A stretch of 64,000 nt of DNA, taken from contig NZ_BAAAXV010000001.1 of NCBI RefSeq assembly GCF_039535785.1, forward strand, positions 1,488,001 to 1,552,000. Reading direction: 5' to 3'. The first letter of the stretch is position 1; every line of letters starts with the position of its first letter. The position numbers were made by a program, and so were the translations under genes. This document shows, piece after piece, positions 24,811-33,094 of the stretch. The notes below the pieces were generated by a model. It was not told the origin of the DNA and did no database searches. It saw nothing but the letters and a program-made list of their open reading frames with translations. Source of the DNA: Nonomuraea helvata (GTDB taxonomy: Bacteria; Actinomycetota; Actinomycetes; Streptosporangiales; Streptosporangiaceae).

Positions 24811-26442
24811 GTGCGCCTCGACGTGAACCTCCTCGACTACGTCCTCATCGCGATCTACTTCGCCACCGTCCTCGCCATCGGTGTCGCCGCGCGCAGGCGG
24901 ATCAGCTCGAGCCTCGACTTCTTCCTGGCCGGCCGCGGCCTGCCGGCCTGGATCACGGGGCTCGCGTTCGTGTCCGCCAACCTCGGCGCGATCGAGATCC
25001 TCGGCATGGCGGCCAACGGCGTGCAGTACGGCGCCATGACCGTGCACTACTACTGGGTCGGCGCGGTCCCGGCGATGGTCTTCCTCGGCCTCGTGATGAT
25101 GCCCTTCTACTACCGCTCCAAAGTCCGCAGCGTGCCCGAGTTCCTGCGCAAACGCTTCAACGGCGCGACGCAGCTGCTGAACGCGATCACGTTCGCGGTG
25201 GCGCAGATCCTCATCGCGGGCGTGAACCTCTACGCGCTGGCCCTGGTCATGGAGGCGCTGCTGGGCTGGCCGCTGCCGGTCTCCGTGGTGGTCTCGGCGG
25301 TGATCGTGCTGTCGTACATCACGCTCGGCGGGCTCTCCTCGGCGATCTACAACGAGGTGCTGCAGTTCTTCGTGATCCTGGCCGGACTGATCCCGCTGAC
25401 CGTGCTCGGCCTGATCAAGGTGGGCGGCTTCTCGGGGCTGGCGGACAAGGTACGGCAGAGCACGCTGGGCGAGGGCGGCCTGCACACCTGGGCGGACACG
25501 GCGGGCGGGAACCCGATGCACGCGCACTGGATCGGCATCGTGTTCGGGCTCGGGTTCGTGCTGTCCTTCGGCTACTGGACCACGAACTTCGCCGAGGTGC
25601 AGCGGGCCCTGTCGGCCAGGAACACGAACGCGGCCAGGCTCACGCCGATCATCGCCTCGTACCCGAAGCTGTTCATTCCGCTCGTGACGGTGCTGCCGGG
25701 GATGATCGCGCTCGTGCTGTTCAACGGCTGGGGCGAGGGCCAGGACTACAACAGCGCGATCCCGCTGCTCATGCGGGACCTGCTGCCGAACGGCGTGCTG
25801 GGGGTCGCGGTGACCGGGCTGCTGGCCTCGTTCATGGCGGGGATGGCGGCGAACATCAGCGGCTTCAACACGGTGTTCACCAACGACATCTGGCAGTCGC
25901 ACCTGCGTCCTGACCGCGACGACAGCCACTACCTGCGGGTGGGCCGGATCGCGACCGTGGTGGGCGTGGCGCTGGGCGTCGGCACGGCGTTCATCGCGGC
26001 CGGCTACTCCAACATCATGAACTACCTGCAGGCGCTCTTCTCGTTCTTCAACGCGCCGCTCTTCGCGACCTTCATCCTCGGGCTCTTCTGGCGGCGGATG
26101 ACGCCGTGGGCGGGGTTCTGGGGGCTGCTCGCCGGCACGTCGGCGGCCTTCGCGTCCTACATCGCGTTCAAGGCCGGGATCGTGGACTTCGGCACCGAGC
26201 TGAACGCCAGCTTCTGGGGCGCGGGCCTGGCCTTCGCCGTGGACGTGGTCGTGTCCGTCGCGGTCACGCTGGTCACCACGGCGAAGCCGGTCGAGGAGCT
26301 GCGCGGGCTCGTGTACGGGCTCAGCGCCGTCAATCTGGAGGACGACGCGCTGGCGGGCGACACACGGTGGTACCGCTCCCCCGTGCTGCTCGGCACCGGC
26401 GCTCTCGTCCTCGCCGCAGCGATGTACGGGGTGATCATATGA
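24811..26442 (+). CDS. Sodium:solute symporter family protein
   Basis: A 543-residue SSS-family transporter with about 14 membrane helices. FFLAGRGLPAWITGLAFVSA, LSYITLGGLSSAIYNEVLQF (the sodium-site helix) and GYWTTNFAEVQRALSARN are characteristic. The substrate is unclear; sugars or organic acids are most likely. It overlaps a 53-codon membrane-protein gene by four bases, so the two may form a complex. Confidence 0.9.
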   Translation: MRLDVNLLDYVLIAIYFATVLAIGVAARRRISSSLDFFLAGRGLPAWITGLAFVSANLGAIEILGMAANGVQYGAMTVHYYWVGAVPAMVFLGLVMMPFYYRSKVRSVPEFLRKRFNGATQLLNAITFAVAQILIAGVNLYALALVMEALLGWPLPVSVVVSAVIVLSYITLGGLSSAIYNEVLQFFVILAGLIPLTVLGLIKVGGFSGLADKVRQSTLGEGGLHTWADTAGGNPMHAHWIGIVFGLGFVLSFGYWTTNFAEVQRALSARNTNAARLTPIIASYPKLFIPLVTVLPGMIALVLFNGWGEGQDYNSAIPLLMRDLLPNGVLGVAVTGLLASFMAGMAANISGFNTVFTNDIWQSHLRPDRDDSHYLRVGRIATVVGVALGVGTAFIAAGYSNIMNYLQALFSFFNAPLFATFILGLFWRRMTPWAGFWGLLAGTSAAFASYIAFKAGIVDFGTELNASFWGAGLAFAVDVVVSVAVTLVTTAKPVEELRGLVYGLSAVNLEDDALAGDTRWYRSPVLLGTGALVLAAAMYGVII

Positions 26443-26600
26443 GTGACATTCGCATGGTGATCGGCGGGCTGTTCCTGCTGTACGGCGTGATCCTCGTCGT
26501 CGCCGGGGCACTCGGGAGCGCGGTCAACCTGTGGACCGGCCTCGCCATGGCCGTGTTCGGCGGCACGTTCGTGGCCTGGGCCCGCCTCAGACGGCTCTGA
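26439..26600 (+). CDS. Small two-helix membrane protein coupled to the symporter
   Basis: 53 residues: a short polar start (MSDIRM), then helix VIGGLFLLYGVILVVAGAL and helix LWTGLAMAVFGGTFVAWA ending in basic residues (RLRRL). The ATG overlaps the symporter stop (ATGA). Small accessory subunits are known for several SSS carriers, so an assembly or gating partner is a reasonable inference. I cannot name a family. Confidence 0.75.
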   Translation: MSDIRMVIGGLFLLYGVILVVAGALGSAVNLWTGLAMAVFGGTFVAWARLRRL

Positions 26601-26689
26601 CGGACTCCTCGGCCCGCCAGTCGCAGGCCGCGCGGGCGGCGATCACGTCGTCGGTGTGCTCGCGGACGCAGATCGCCGCCTCAGCACCC

Positions 26690-26920
26690 TCAGTACTCGA
26701 CCTCGAACGTGTGGGGGCCCAGGGCGTACCCGTCTCCCCTGGGCAGCACGTACCCGTGCTCGATCAGGTGCGCGAGGCACTCGCGCACCTCCTCTTCGGT
26801 CAGTCCGGACGCCCGTACGAGCCCTGCCAGGCTCGCCCCTCCATGCTCGACCGCCTGGGAGGCCACCGCCTCGTACACGTGGATGTCGACGTCGGACAGA
26901 GCCTGCACATCGTGTGTCAT
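26690..26920 (-). CDS. Small winged-helix-like protein
   Basis: 76 residues. VYEAVASQAVEHGGASLAGL, LTEEEVRECLAHLIEHGYVL and GDGYALGPHTFEV follow the helix-helix-wing order of a MarR/ArsR-like winged helix. No partner domain. It overlaps DUF6158 by four bases (ATGA) and so is translated with it. Just past its stop, an out-of-frame stretch with coding-like third positions (VREHTDDVIAARAACDWR) hints at an older, longer C-terminus. Confidence 0.6.
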   Translation of the reverse strand: MTHDVQALSDVDIHVYEAVASQAVEHGGASLAGLVRASGLTEEEVRECLAHLIEHGYVLPRGDGYALGPHTFEVEY

Positions 26921-27144
26921 GACCGCTGCCTCGCCCCCTCTCTCAACCGGTACGGATCGACCTCGCGATCCGGGTAGCGACGGAGGTACTCCGCCTCCAA
27001 CTCGTTCATACGTGACGTGTGCACCGCCAGAGCGTCGTCCGATCCGTGGAAGAACGTGTCACTCCGGGTGGTGTGCAGTTGCCGCAGCTCGCGGAGCAGA
27101 TCCTCGTCGCTGAGCTGCGCGGCGTCTATGCCCATGGTCGTCAT
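26917..27144 (-). CDS. DUF6158 family protein
   Basis: 75 residues, mostly helical and charged: LSDEDLLRELRQLHTTRSDT, then FFHGSDDALAVHTSRMNELE and EYLRRYPDREVDPYRLREGA. The pattern matches DUF6158 from memory. Function unknown. It is the first gene of a two-gene unit divergent from the LysR regulator; an inverted repeat lies between. Confidence 0.75.
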   Translation of the reverse strand: MTTMGIDAAQLSDEDLLRELRQLHTTRSDTFFHGSDDALAVHTSRMNELEAEYLRRYPDREVDPYRLREGARQRS

Positions 27145-27178
27145 GGGCTTCCCCTACCCCCGTGCCCTCGACAATATC

Positions 27179-27195
27179 TGTCACATTTCCTGACA
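27179..27195. promoter_or_regulatory. Inverted repeat between DUF6158 and LysR genes
   Basis: TGTCACATTTCCTGACA: TGTCA and TGACA are separated by 7 bp, in AT-richer DNA 44 bp before the LysR start. Size and position suit LysR autoregulation or control of the divergent pair. Confidence 0.45.
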
Positions 27196-27238
27196 TATGG
27201 GCATTGTTTGTAAGAGATCGCCGCCTTACCGTCCCCTT

Positions 27239-28174
27239 ATGGACCTCGAGCTCAGGCACCTCAGGATCGTCCGCGCGGTCGCGGACGCGGGAAGTGTGAG
27301 CAAGGCCGCATCCCTGCTCGGGCTGGCACAGCCGGCCCTGACCGCCCAGCTCAAGCGTATCGAGAGGGGACTCGGCGGCACCCTTTTCGAGCGCGACCGG
27401 CACGGCGCGAGACCCACCAGGCTGGGCGAACTCGTGCTTTCCAGGGCACGAGTGCTGCTCCCCGCGGCCCAGGAGCTACAGGAGGAAGCCGTACGTTTCG
27501 CCGCCTCCCCCTCCTCCCCCGGCTACCGCATCGGCGCGACCAACGGCCCCATCCTGGGCGGCCTGGTCGACCGGCTGGCCAGGGAACGCGCGGTCAGCAC
27601 GTACACCTCCTGGTCCACGCACGAGCTGACCAGCATGGTCGAGCTCGGCCGCCTCGACTACGTGCTGACCGGCGCCTGCGGCGACTCCGGCACCCCCGCC
27701 GGCGCCCTCGTCTGGGAGTCGATCGCCCTCGACCCCGTCTTCTGCCTGGTCGGCGAGGAGCACCCGGCCGCGCAGGAGAAGGAGGTGGAGCTGGCCAGCC
27801 TCGCCGGCGAGCACTGGGCGGTGACCCCGGGCGACGGCTGCTTCGCCGACTGCTTCGCGACGGCGTGCGCGCGCGCCGGCTTCACGCCCGGCACGATCTA
27901 CGAGACCGACGTGTCCACCTGCACACACCTCGCCCAGGTCGGCCGCGCGGTGGTGCTCTGCCAGGCCACCCACCAGCCCGCCCCCGGCCTCGTCATGGTG
28001 CCGCTCGCCGGGGCGCCGCTGCGCTGGCGCCAGCTCCTCGGCCGCCACCCCACCGCACCCGACACCGCGTGGGTGGTGGCCCAGGCCAAACAGGTCCACA
28101 GAGACGCGGTACGCCGGAGCCCGGTCTACTCGGACTGGCTCGTACGGAACCCGGGCCATGGCACCGCCCCCTGA
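27239..28174 (+). CDS. LysR-family transcriptional regulator
   Basis: A 311-residue regulator. The N-terminal HTH is LRHLRIVRAVADAGSVSKAA through GLAQPALTAQLKRIERGLGG. Residues 90-290 are the two-lobed effector domain. ATG 27239 begins MDLELRHLRIV, the family start; earlier in-frame GTG/ATG codons would run into the inverted repeat. The target is probably the divergent small-gene pair and itself. Confidence 0.9.
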   Translation: MDLELRHLRIVRAVADAGSVSKAASLLGLAQPALTAQLKRIERGLGGTLFERDRHGARPTRLGELVLSRARVLLPAAQELQEEAVRFAASPSSPGYRIGATNGPILGGLVDRLARERAVSTYTSWSTHELTSMVELGRLDYVLTGACGDSGTPAGALVWESIALDPVFCLVGEEHPAAQEKEVELASLAGEHWAVTPGDGCFADCFATACARAGFTPGTIYETDVSTCTHLAQVGRAVVLCQATHQPAPGLVMVPLAGAPLRWRQLLGRHPTAPDTAWVVAQAKQVHRDAVRRSPVYSDWLVRNPGHGTAP

Positions 28175-28222
28175 CCTTCGCCGTCACCGCGGGGAGGGCG
28201 CGCCTCCCGGCCCCCTCCCCCG

Positions 28223-28753
28223 TTACGCCAGGCTGTACTCCCACCCCGGCCGCCAGTCGAACGGCGCGTCCACCAGTTCCTCCAGGGCAGCCCCGTCCAG
28301 CAGATGCTGCAGCGCCCACCGATTGGCGGAATGCGACACCAGCAGCACCTCCCGCCCCTGCCACTCCTCCATCACATCCCGCAGAAATGCCGCCGTCTCC
28401 GCCACGACCTGCCGATAGCTCTGCCCGCCCGGCCACGGCGTGTCGATGTGCCTGCTCCGCAACGCCGCCACCTCGCTGACCGGCCGCCCGTTGTAGATCC
28501 CGTAGTCACATTCCCTGAGCCGCCGATCGAGTCTGATCTCCTTGCCGCTCCCCGCAAAGGCGATCTCCGCCGTCTCCACGGCCCGCCGCAGGTCGGAGGC
28601 GTACACGACATCCACCTCCCGCCGCCGCGCCCCCAGCTTCACAGCCTCCGCCCGCCCGCGCGGGGACAATTCACCGGGCAACCACCCGGTGGCGATGCCC
28701 GTCTCGTTGTCCACGGTGATCGAATGCGTCTCGTAAACCAGCTTCACGGCCAC
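28223..28753 (-). CDS. Histidine phosphatase family protein with altered RHG motif
   Basis: 176 residues with the branch-1 fold: LVYETHSITVDNETGIATG, GELSPRGRAEAVKLG, DVVYASDLRRAVETAEIAF and VLLVSHSANRWALQHLL. The nucleophile His is kept, but the usual Arg before it is replaced (YETHS instead of VRHGE). This variant recurs in an actinobacterial subgroup and may change substrate or activity. Confidence 0.75.
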   Translation of the reverse strand: MAVKLVYETHSITVDNETGIATGWLPGELSPRGRAEAVKLGARRREVDVVYASDLRRAVETAEIAFAGSGKEIRLDRRLRECDYGIYNGRPVSEVAALRSRHIDTPWPGGQSYRQVVAETAAFLRDVMEEWQGREVLLVSHSANRWALQHLLDGAALEELVDAPFDWRPGWEYSLA

Positions 28754-28959
28754 GCCCAGACGCTACCCGCCCCACCTTCCGGCCGGAATATGATCGAGTC
28801 AGGCTCCAACAACGTTGCCGGGCATGGAATGATGTCGGCGGAGACCTGTCTCCCGTTCGGCGGGGAACGACGACCGGATCCGATGCTCTAGCCTTAGCAT
28901 GCGCGAGGGCTCGGCACGATCCATCGGACATCCCGCCGCACGTCACACAACTGAATCCA

Positions 28960-29033
28960 GGGGCGGTAGCTCAGCCGGTCAGAGCATCGGACTCATAATC
29001 CGTGGGTCGTGGGTTCAAGTCCCACCCGCCCTA
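28960..29033 (+). tRNA. tRNA with CAU anticodon (elongator Met or Ile2)
   Basis: Cloverleaf of 74 nt: acceptor GGGGCGG/CCGCCCT, D-stem GCTC/GAGC, anticodon loop CTCATAA (anticodon CAT at positions 34-36), T-stem GTGGG with loop TTCAAGT, discriminator A. CCA is not encoded. It is not an initiator: the acceptor 1-72 pair is G-U and the anticodon stem lacks the three G-C pairs. Whether it is Met or lysidine-modified Ile cannot be settled by eye. It stands at the left edge of the hypoxia island. Confidence 0.9.
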
Positions 29034-29097
29034 CTCTTCAATACCGCGTTCGACCTGGGGTTTCACGTTTCCCGCCAGCCTCGGATCGCGTTGTTGA

Positions 29098-29211
29098 TCA
29101 TGGTTGGTTGCTCGCTGGTTGCTCTTGTGTACGGACCGTGTATCGCGGTAGATCGTTTAGGCGCTCACCAACCTCTCGTATCCGCGGCTCGGTGAGCAGG
29201 GACCTTCGGCC
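29098..29211 (-). other. Possible coding remnant beside the tRNA
   Basis: In the 308-base gap between the tRNA and the first CBS gene, the reverse strand keeps one open frame of about 38 codons with plausible composition (LLTEPRIREVGERLNDLPRY, ending EQPASNQP and stop). It has no start and I cannot name the family. Its place at the 3' side of a tRNA suggests debris of an element that integrated there. The gap also holds a half-conserved (29199) and a perfect (29275) DosR-type box. Confidence 0.25.
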
Positions 29212-29274
29212 TCAAGGCGAGGGCCGTACGGCGGGTGCGCCCACTGCGTTGACCAACCAACGACTGTCCTGCTC

Positions 29275-29288
29275 GGGACCTACGTCCC
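29275..29288. promoter_or_regulatory. DosR/DevR-type box upstream of the CBS-BON gene
   Basis: GGGACCTACGTCCC: perfect GGGAC-N4-GTCCC, 54 bp before the ATG of the first CBS-BON gene. A weaker copy (GGGACCTTCGGCCT) lies at 29199-29212. Confidence 0.75.
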
Positions 29289-29341
29289 TACTTCCCGGAC
29301 CGTCTGGGAGATGTGATGAGAGCAATCAATAGGAGGCAGTC

Positions 29342-30022
29342 ATGCGAGTGACCGTCGCGGATGTGATGACGAGGAAAGTGTTCTCCGTCACCGCCGCCAC
29401 CCCGTTCAAGGCCATCGCTCAAACGCTCATCACCGGCGGCGTCAGCGCCGTACCGGTCACCGACGACGACAACCATGTGATCGGCATGGTCTCCGAGGCT
29501 GACCTGCTGCGCAAGGAGGAATTCCGCGAGGAGTTCTACCGCGAGGGCTACCGGCCCCCGCTACGCGCCCGGCTCCGCCACCCCAAGAGCCGCCAGAAGG
29601 CCAACGGCGACACCGCCGCCGACCTCATGACCAGTCCAGCGATCAGCGTCTCCCCCACGGCGTCGGCCGTCGGCGCAGCCCGCCTGATGGACGCCCGCCG
29701 CGTCAAGCGACTCGCCGTCGTCGCACCCAACGGCCGTCTGGTGGGCATCGTGAGCCGCCGTGACCTGGTCAAGCTGTTCGTGCGAAGCGATGAGGAGATC
29801 GCCGCCGAGATCCGCGACGATGTCCTCGACCGCAGCCTGTGGGTGGACACCTCCGGCGTCACCGTCTCGGTGAACAACGGCGTGGTGACGCTGTACGGCC
29901 AGATGGACCGCCGCACCGAGGCGGGGATCGCGGTCCGCATGACCGGCCGCGTCAACGGCGTCGTCGACGTGGTCGACAAGCTGACCTGGAAACACGACGA
30001 CTCCGCGTGGGAAGCCAGGTAG
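29342..30022 (+). CDS. CBS-pair and BON domain protein
   Basis: 226 residues: CBS motif 1 (VADVMTRKVFSVTAATPFKA, SEADLLRKEEF), CBS motif 2 (AADLMTSPAISVSP, SRRDLVKLFV) and a C-terminal BON domain (VTVSVNNGVVTLYGQMDRRT). CBS pairs bind adenine nucleotides; BON domains bind surfaces or membranes. Proteins of this layout belong to the hypoxia regulon of Streptomyces. GGAGG at 29331-29335 is a strong ribosome site. First gene of the island, with a paralogue at 48.9-49.6 kb. Confidence 0.9.
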   Translation: MRVTVADVMTRKVFSVTAATPFKAIAQTLITGGVSAVPVTDDDNHVIGMVSEADLLRKEEFREEFYREGYRPPLRARLRHPKSRQKANGDTAADLMTSPAISVSPTASAVGAARLMDARRVKRLAVVAPNGRLVGIVSRRDLVKLFVRSDEEIAAEIRDDVLDRSLWVDTSGVTVSVNNGVVTLYGQMDRRTEAGIAVRMTGRVNGVVDVVDKLTWKHDDSAWEAR

Positions 30023-30024
30023 CC

Positions 30025-30201
30025 ATGCTCGTGCGCGAGGTCATGAGCAGCCCGGCCATCACAGTCCGCCCCGCCGACCCGGTGCGGCAGGCCGTCCGGG
30101 TCCTGTATGGCCATGACATCACCGCCGCTCTGGTGGTCGACGACGGCGACCGCCTGGTCGGCGTGGTCAGCGAGTTCGATCTGTCAGCTGCCATGACCTG
30201 A
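30025..30201 (+). CDS. Short CBS-motif protein (5' half of an interrupted CBS-BON gene)
   Basis: 58 residues with one CBS motif: LVREVMSSPAITVRPADPVR, then DRLVGVVSEFDLSAAMT, stopped by TGA at 30199-30201. The same frame continues past the stop into the BON reading frame at 30208. One CBS motif cannot build the usual two-motif Bateman module alone, so it would need to dimerise or is a remnant. ATG lies 2 bp after the previous stop. Confidence 0.65.
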   Translation: MLVREVMSSPAITVRPADPVRQAVRVLYGHDITAALVVDDGDRLVGVVSEFDLSAAMT

Positions 30202-30207
30202 TCAAAA

Positions 30208-30465
30208 GTGTTCCTCCGCCCCGCCACGGACATCGAGCGCCAGGTTCGGGAAGCCGTCCAAGCCGTCCCTGGCGACGTCACCGACCTCCGCATCACCGTG
30301 GCCGACGCCGTCGTCACCCTGTCGGGGAGGTACGACGAGCGCAGCCATGCCATCGTCGTGGTTCGCATGATCGAGCGCATCGACAGCGTGGTGGCCGTCC
30401 ACGATGAGCTCAAGTGGAAGCACGACGACATCGCCGATCTCCCTGTCGTCTGGGGCGGGGCCTGA
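30208..30465 (+). CDS. BON domain protein (3' half of an interrupted CBS-BON gene)
   Basis: 85 residues: DIERQVREAVQAVPGDVTDL, VADAVVTLSGRYDERS and VVAVHDELKWKHDD form a BON domain close to that of the gene before it. GTG 30208 has no good ribosome site, and it is in frame with the short CBS gene. Either it is translated by reinitiation or the pair is one gene broken by TGA. Confidence 0.55.
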   Translation: MFLRPATDIERQVREAVQAVPGDVTDLRITVADAVVTLSGRYDERSHAIVVVRMIERIDSVVAVHDELKWKHDDIADLPVVWGGA

Positions 30466-30607
30466 TCTGGATGCGCGAGGCCTCCGTTGTCCGGCGGCGA
30501 CCGGTTCTGACCTGATTTGGGGCGCGAGCCCAGCAGCTTCGGGCGTATACGACGTCTGCGATCGGGTGCTGCGGGATTGGCCGCCGCAGACCGGCAGTCC
30601 TGGGTCC

Positions 30608-31585
30608 TCACCAGAGGATCTCGGACAAGGGCCGGCGCATCGATCCCTTGTCGTCGAAGGTGACACCCAGGCGCATGATCAACTGAGGGTATTGCCCTGA
30701 GCAGAGCTCCTGCCTCATGAATTCGCGCAGCAACTCCATCTCGAGCGCCTGGGTGTGGAAGGCGGCGCTGACGCCGTGCGCCGAGGCGTACAGCAACACG
30801 TGTTGCAGCGCCTGCCCGGCATCGATCCAGTCCTGGCGGCTGTCCCCCCGCGTCGTGAGCACCGCCACGACCCCGGTCGCCGCGGAGGCTCTCTGGTCCG
30901 TCTGGCTCCCCCAGTCATGCCCCCAGGCGTAATCACGCTGCGGGAAGTGCGGCTCGGTACGCGCCGCCTCACGGGGATAGCCCTCGGCGGGCACCCCGTC
31001 CGTGCGGCTACTGCCCGGTGGCCTTGCCCAGCGGATCACCTCGAGGCTGAAGCGCTGGTCCTGGGCCTGCACGCCCTGCGCGGCCTGGGTAAGTGCGGCG
31101 ATCACACTGACCGCTTCGACAGAACGAACGGGCGTCAGCTTGACCCCCTCATCCGCGGCTGCCAGGACCAGCTTCTCGACAAGCGCATCCGGCACCGGCA
31201 CATCGGCGAAGCCCGCCCGGTGCGTGCGGCGCCGCTCGATCTCGCCACCCAGAGCATGAATCGATTCGTCCGCCTGTACCTCGGCACCCAGCCGTAGCGT
31301 GGCGAGCAACGACGGGCGATCCGGATCGGGCAGGACGCGCACGACAGGCTCGAAGCCCTCGCAGCTCATCGCCGTACGCATGGTGAACAGGGCCGCACCG
31401 CAGCTGATCAACATCTCCCGCCCCGAGACGTCCTCGACGCGCAGCTTCCTGTCCGGATCGGCCCGCAGACATATCTCCTGCTCGGACACCGAGAAGGTCC
31501 AGGGCTGCGTGTTGTGCGTGGAAGGCGCCCAGCGCGCGGCATCCATCGCGGCGTCCAGCGCATGCTTGACCGAACCCATTGCCAT
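30608..31585 (-). CDS. Acg/Rv3131-type nitroreductase-fold protein
   Basis: About 325 residues of the Acg family: ARWAPSTHNTQPWTF (FMN-site region), MLISCGAALFTMRTAMSCEG, RRTHRAGFADVPVP and PQLIMRLGVTFDDKG. In mycobacteria these DosR-regulated proteins bind flavin weakly and may sequester it. ATG 31585 (MAMGSVKHALD) is preferred, with GGAGGTGAG ahead. A near-perfect DosR-type box lies about 59 bp upstream. Close paralogue at 41.8-42.8 kb. Confidence 0.85.
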   Translation of the reverse strand: MAMGSVKHALDAAMDAARWAPSTHNTQPWTFSVSEQEICLRADPDRKLRVEDVSGREMLISCGAALFTMRTAMSCEGFEPVVRVLPDPDRPSLLATLRLGAEVQADESIHALGGEIERRRTHRAGFADVPVPDALVEKLVLAAADEGVKLTPVRSVEAVSVIAALTQAAQGVQAQDQRFSLEVIRWARPPGSSRTDGVPAEGYPREAARTEPHFPQRDYAWGHDWGSQTDQRASAATGVVAVLTTRGDSRQDWIDAGQALQHVLLYASAHGVSAAFHTQALEMELLREFMRQELCSGQYPQLIMRLGVTFDDKGSMRRPLSEILW

Positions 31586-31643
31586 GGCTCTCACCTCCAT
31601 GGATCCTCACACCTAGTTCAGCACCCGGAGGCCGCCACGGTCA

Positions 31644-31657
31644 GGGGCGGAGGTCCC
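31644..31657. promoter_or_regulatory. DosR/DevR-type box upstream of nitroreductase 1
   Basis: GGGGCGGAGGTCCC matches 9 of 10 fixed positions of GGGAC-N4-GTCCC, 59 bp upstream of ATG 31585. Confidence 0.6.
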
Positions 31658-31718
31658 TCTTCCTATGGACGTCGGCCCCGCTGATACCGAACACGGGCAT
31701 GCCGACCGTGACATGACG

Positions 31719-32339
31719 CTAGCCGAACAGCGTCCAGCCGTACTTGAGCACGACGGCCAGGACCACGACCAGGATCCAGATCGTGACGGCCATCACGTCC
31801 AGGTCGGCGTCGATGCCCCTGGTCAGTGCCGCCTGTACTCGCCTGGGCAGGAACAGGTTGCCGTCGCGGACGTTCACGTGCGTCAGGGTCGACCACACCA
31901 GCGTCGTGGACATGGTCACCAGCAGGCACCACGGGCACAGTGCGCCGATCACGTACATGGACTGGAAGAACAGCCAGTACGCGAAGATCAGGCCGAGCGT
32001 GTAGACCACCTGCGCCGCGAACATGAACCAGCGCGGGAACCGCACCCGGCCCAGGCTCGCCACCGCGATCGTGATCACGACCGGCTCGGCCACCAGCCCC
32101 AGGAAGGCGTTCGGGAAGCCGAACAGGTGCGCCTGCCAGGAGCTGCCGACCGTGCCGCAGCTGACGACGCTGTTGATGTTGCAGGACAGGTCCGCACCCG
32201 GGTCGGCCGCCAGGCGTACCGCGTCGATCGACAACACGAAGGACGCGGTCAGGCTGAGGCACGCCGAGAACAGCATGGTCCCGAAGATCCATGCGTTGGA
32301 GTGCCGGAGCGCGTGCAGGCGAGGGAGGACCGTGGTCAC
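31719..32339 (-). CDS. Vitamin K epoxide reductase family protein
   Basis: 206 residues with four or five membrane helices. ALCPWCLLV carries the catalytic CxxC at the end of a helix, and the loop LSCNINSVVSCGTVG carries the second Cys pair, as in mycobacterial VKOR. It reoxidises DsbA-like thioredoxins using quinone, linking disulfide formation to the respiratory chain. GTG 32339 overlaps the stop of the DsbA gene (GTGA), so they are translated together. Confidence 0.9.
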   Translation of the reverse strand: MTTVLPRLHALRHSNAWIFGTMLFSACLSLTASFVLSIDAVRLAADPGADLSCNINSVVSCGTVGSSWQAHLFGFPNAFLGLVAEPVVITIAVASLGRVRFPRWFMFAAQVVYTLGLIFAYWLFFQSMYVIGALCPWCLLVTMSTTLVWSTLTHVNVRDGNLFLPRRVQAALTRGIDADLDVMAVTIWILVVVLAVVLKYGWTLFG

Positions 32340-33094
32340 CACTGGCCCTTGGCTGCGATCACGGCCGCCATCAGCGGGCCCGCAGTGTAGAGGTCGCCCT
32401 CGAACACCTTGCCGTTGATCTTCACGGTCGGCGTTCTCGAGATCCCTGAGTCGAGCACAGCCTCGGTCGAGGCCGCGACCCACGGCTCGAAGCTGCGGCC
32501 GGCGAAGGCGGCCACCACATCCGCCGGCACCCCGGCATTGCGGGCCAGCGTGGCGATCTCCTCGTCGGACAGACCGCGGCTACCCTCCTCAGGCTGATTG
32601 GTGAACAGCGCCGTGCTCAGCGCCAGCACCTTGCCGGGCGCCCGGTCGGCGACGGTGGCGACGGCGTTGGCCGCCCGCGTGGAGTACTTCGCGCCGCTGG
32701 ACGCCTGGTCCAGGAACGACAGCGGGTGCAGCTCCAGCCGCACCGTCCCGTCGGCCGCCATCCGGTCCAGCGCGCCGCTGTTGGCCTGCTCGAACCGCCC
32801 GCAGTACGGGCACATGTAGTCGAGGTAGACCTCGAGCTTCACCGGCGCGGCCGCGTTGCCCAGGCCCAACGCCCCGCCGACCGTCGCGATCGCCGGGGCC
32901 TTGCCCCTCTGCGACGCCGGGGAGCTGCCGTTACCCGCCGCACTGATCAAGCTGATCACGATGGCGACCAACAGCCCCACGATGATCAGCCCGCCGCCGA
33001 CGGCGATCAGGCAGGTGCGCTTCTTCCTGCGCCGCTCGGCGACGGCTCGGGCGTTGCGTAGCTCGCGGGACTTGATTCGTGCCTCGATGCTCAT
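32336..33094 (-). CDS. DsbA-family membrane-anchored thiol oxidoreductase
   Basis: 252 residues: a basic cytoplasmic start (RRRKKR), one membrane helix (LIAVGGGLIIVGLLVAIVIS), then an extracellular thioredoxin fold with helical insert. LDYMCPYCGRFE has the CPYC active site and ISRTPTVKINGK the cis-Pro loop. Partner of the VKOR downstream. ATG 33094 begins MSIEARIKSREL; an upstream in-frame start lacks family resemblance. Confidence 0.9.
   Translation of the reverse strand: MSIEARIKSRELRNARAVAERRRKKRTCLIAVGGGLIIVGLLVAIVISLISAAGNGSSPASQRGKAPAIATVGGALGLGNAAAPVKLEVYLDYMCPYCGRFEQANSGALDRMAADGTVRLELHPLSFLDQASSGAKYSTRAANAVATVADRAPGKVLALSTALFTNQPEEGSRGLSDEEIATLARNAGVPADVVAAFAGRSFEPWVAASTEAVLDSGISRTPTVKINGKVFEGDLYTAGPLMAAVIAAKGQW

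Noticed and set aside
24760..26511. A 583-codon reverse open frame
   Set aside because: Antisense to the sodium:solute symporter; composition is Arg/Glu/His-rich shadow.
28960..29033. Initiator tRNA-Met
   Set aside because: No C1-A72 type mismatch and no GGG/CCC pairs in the anticodon stem; it is an elongator Met or Ile2 tRNA.
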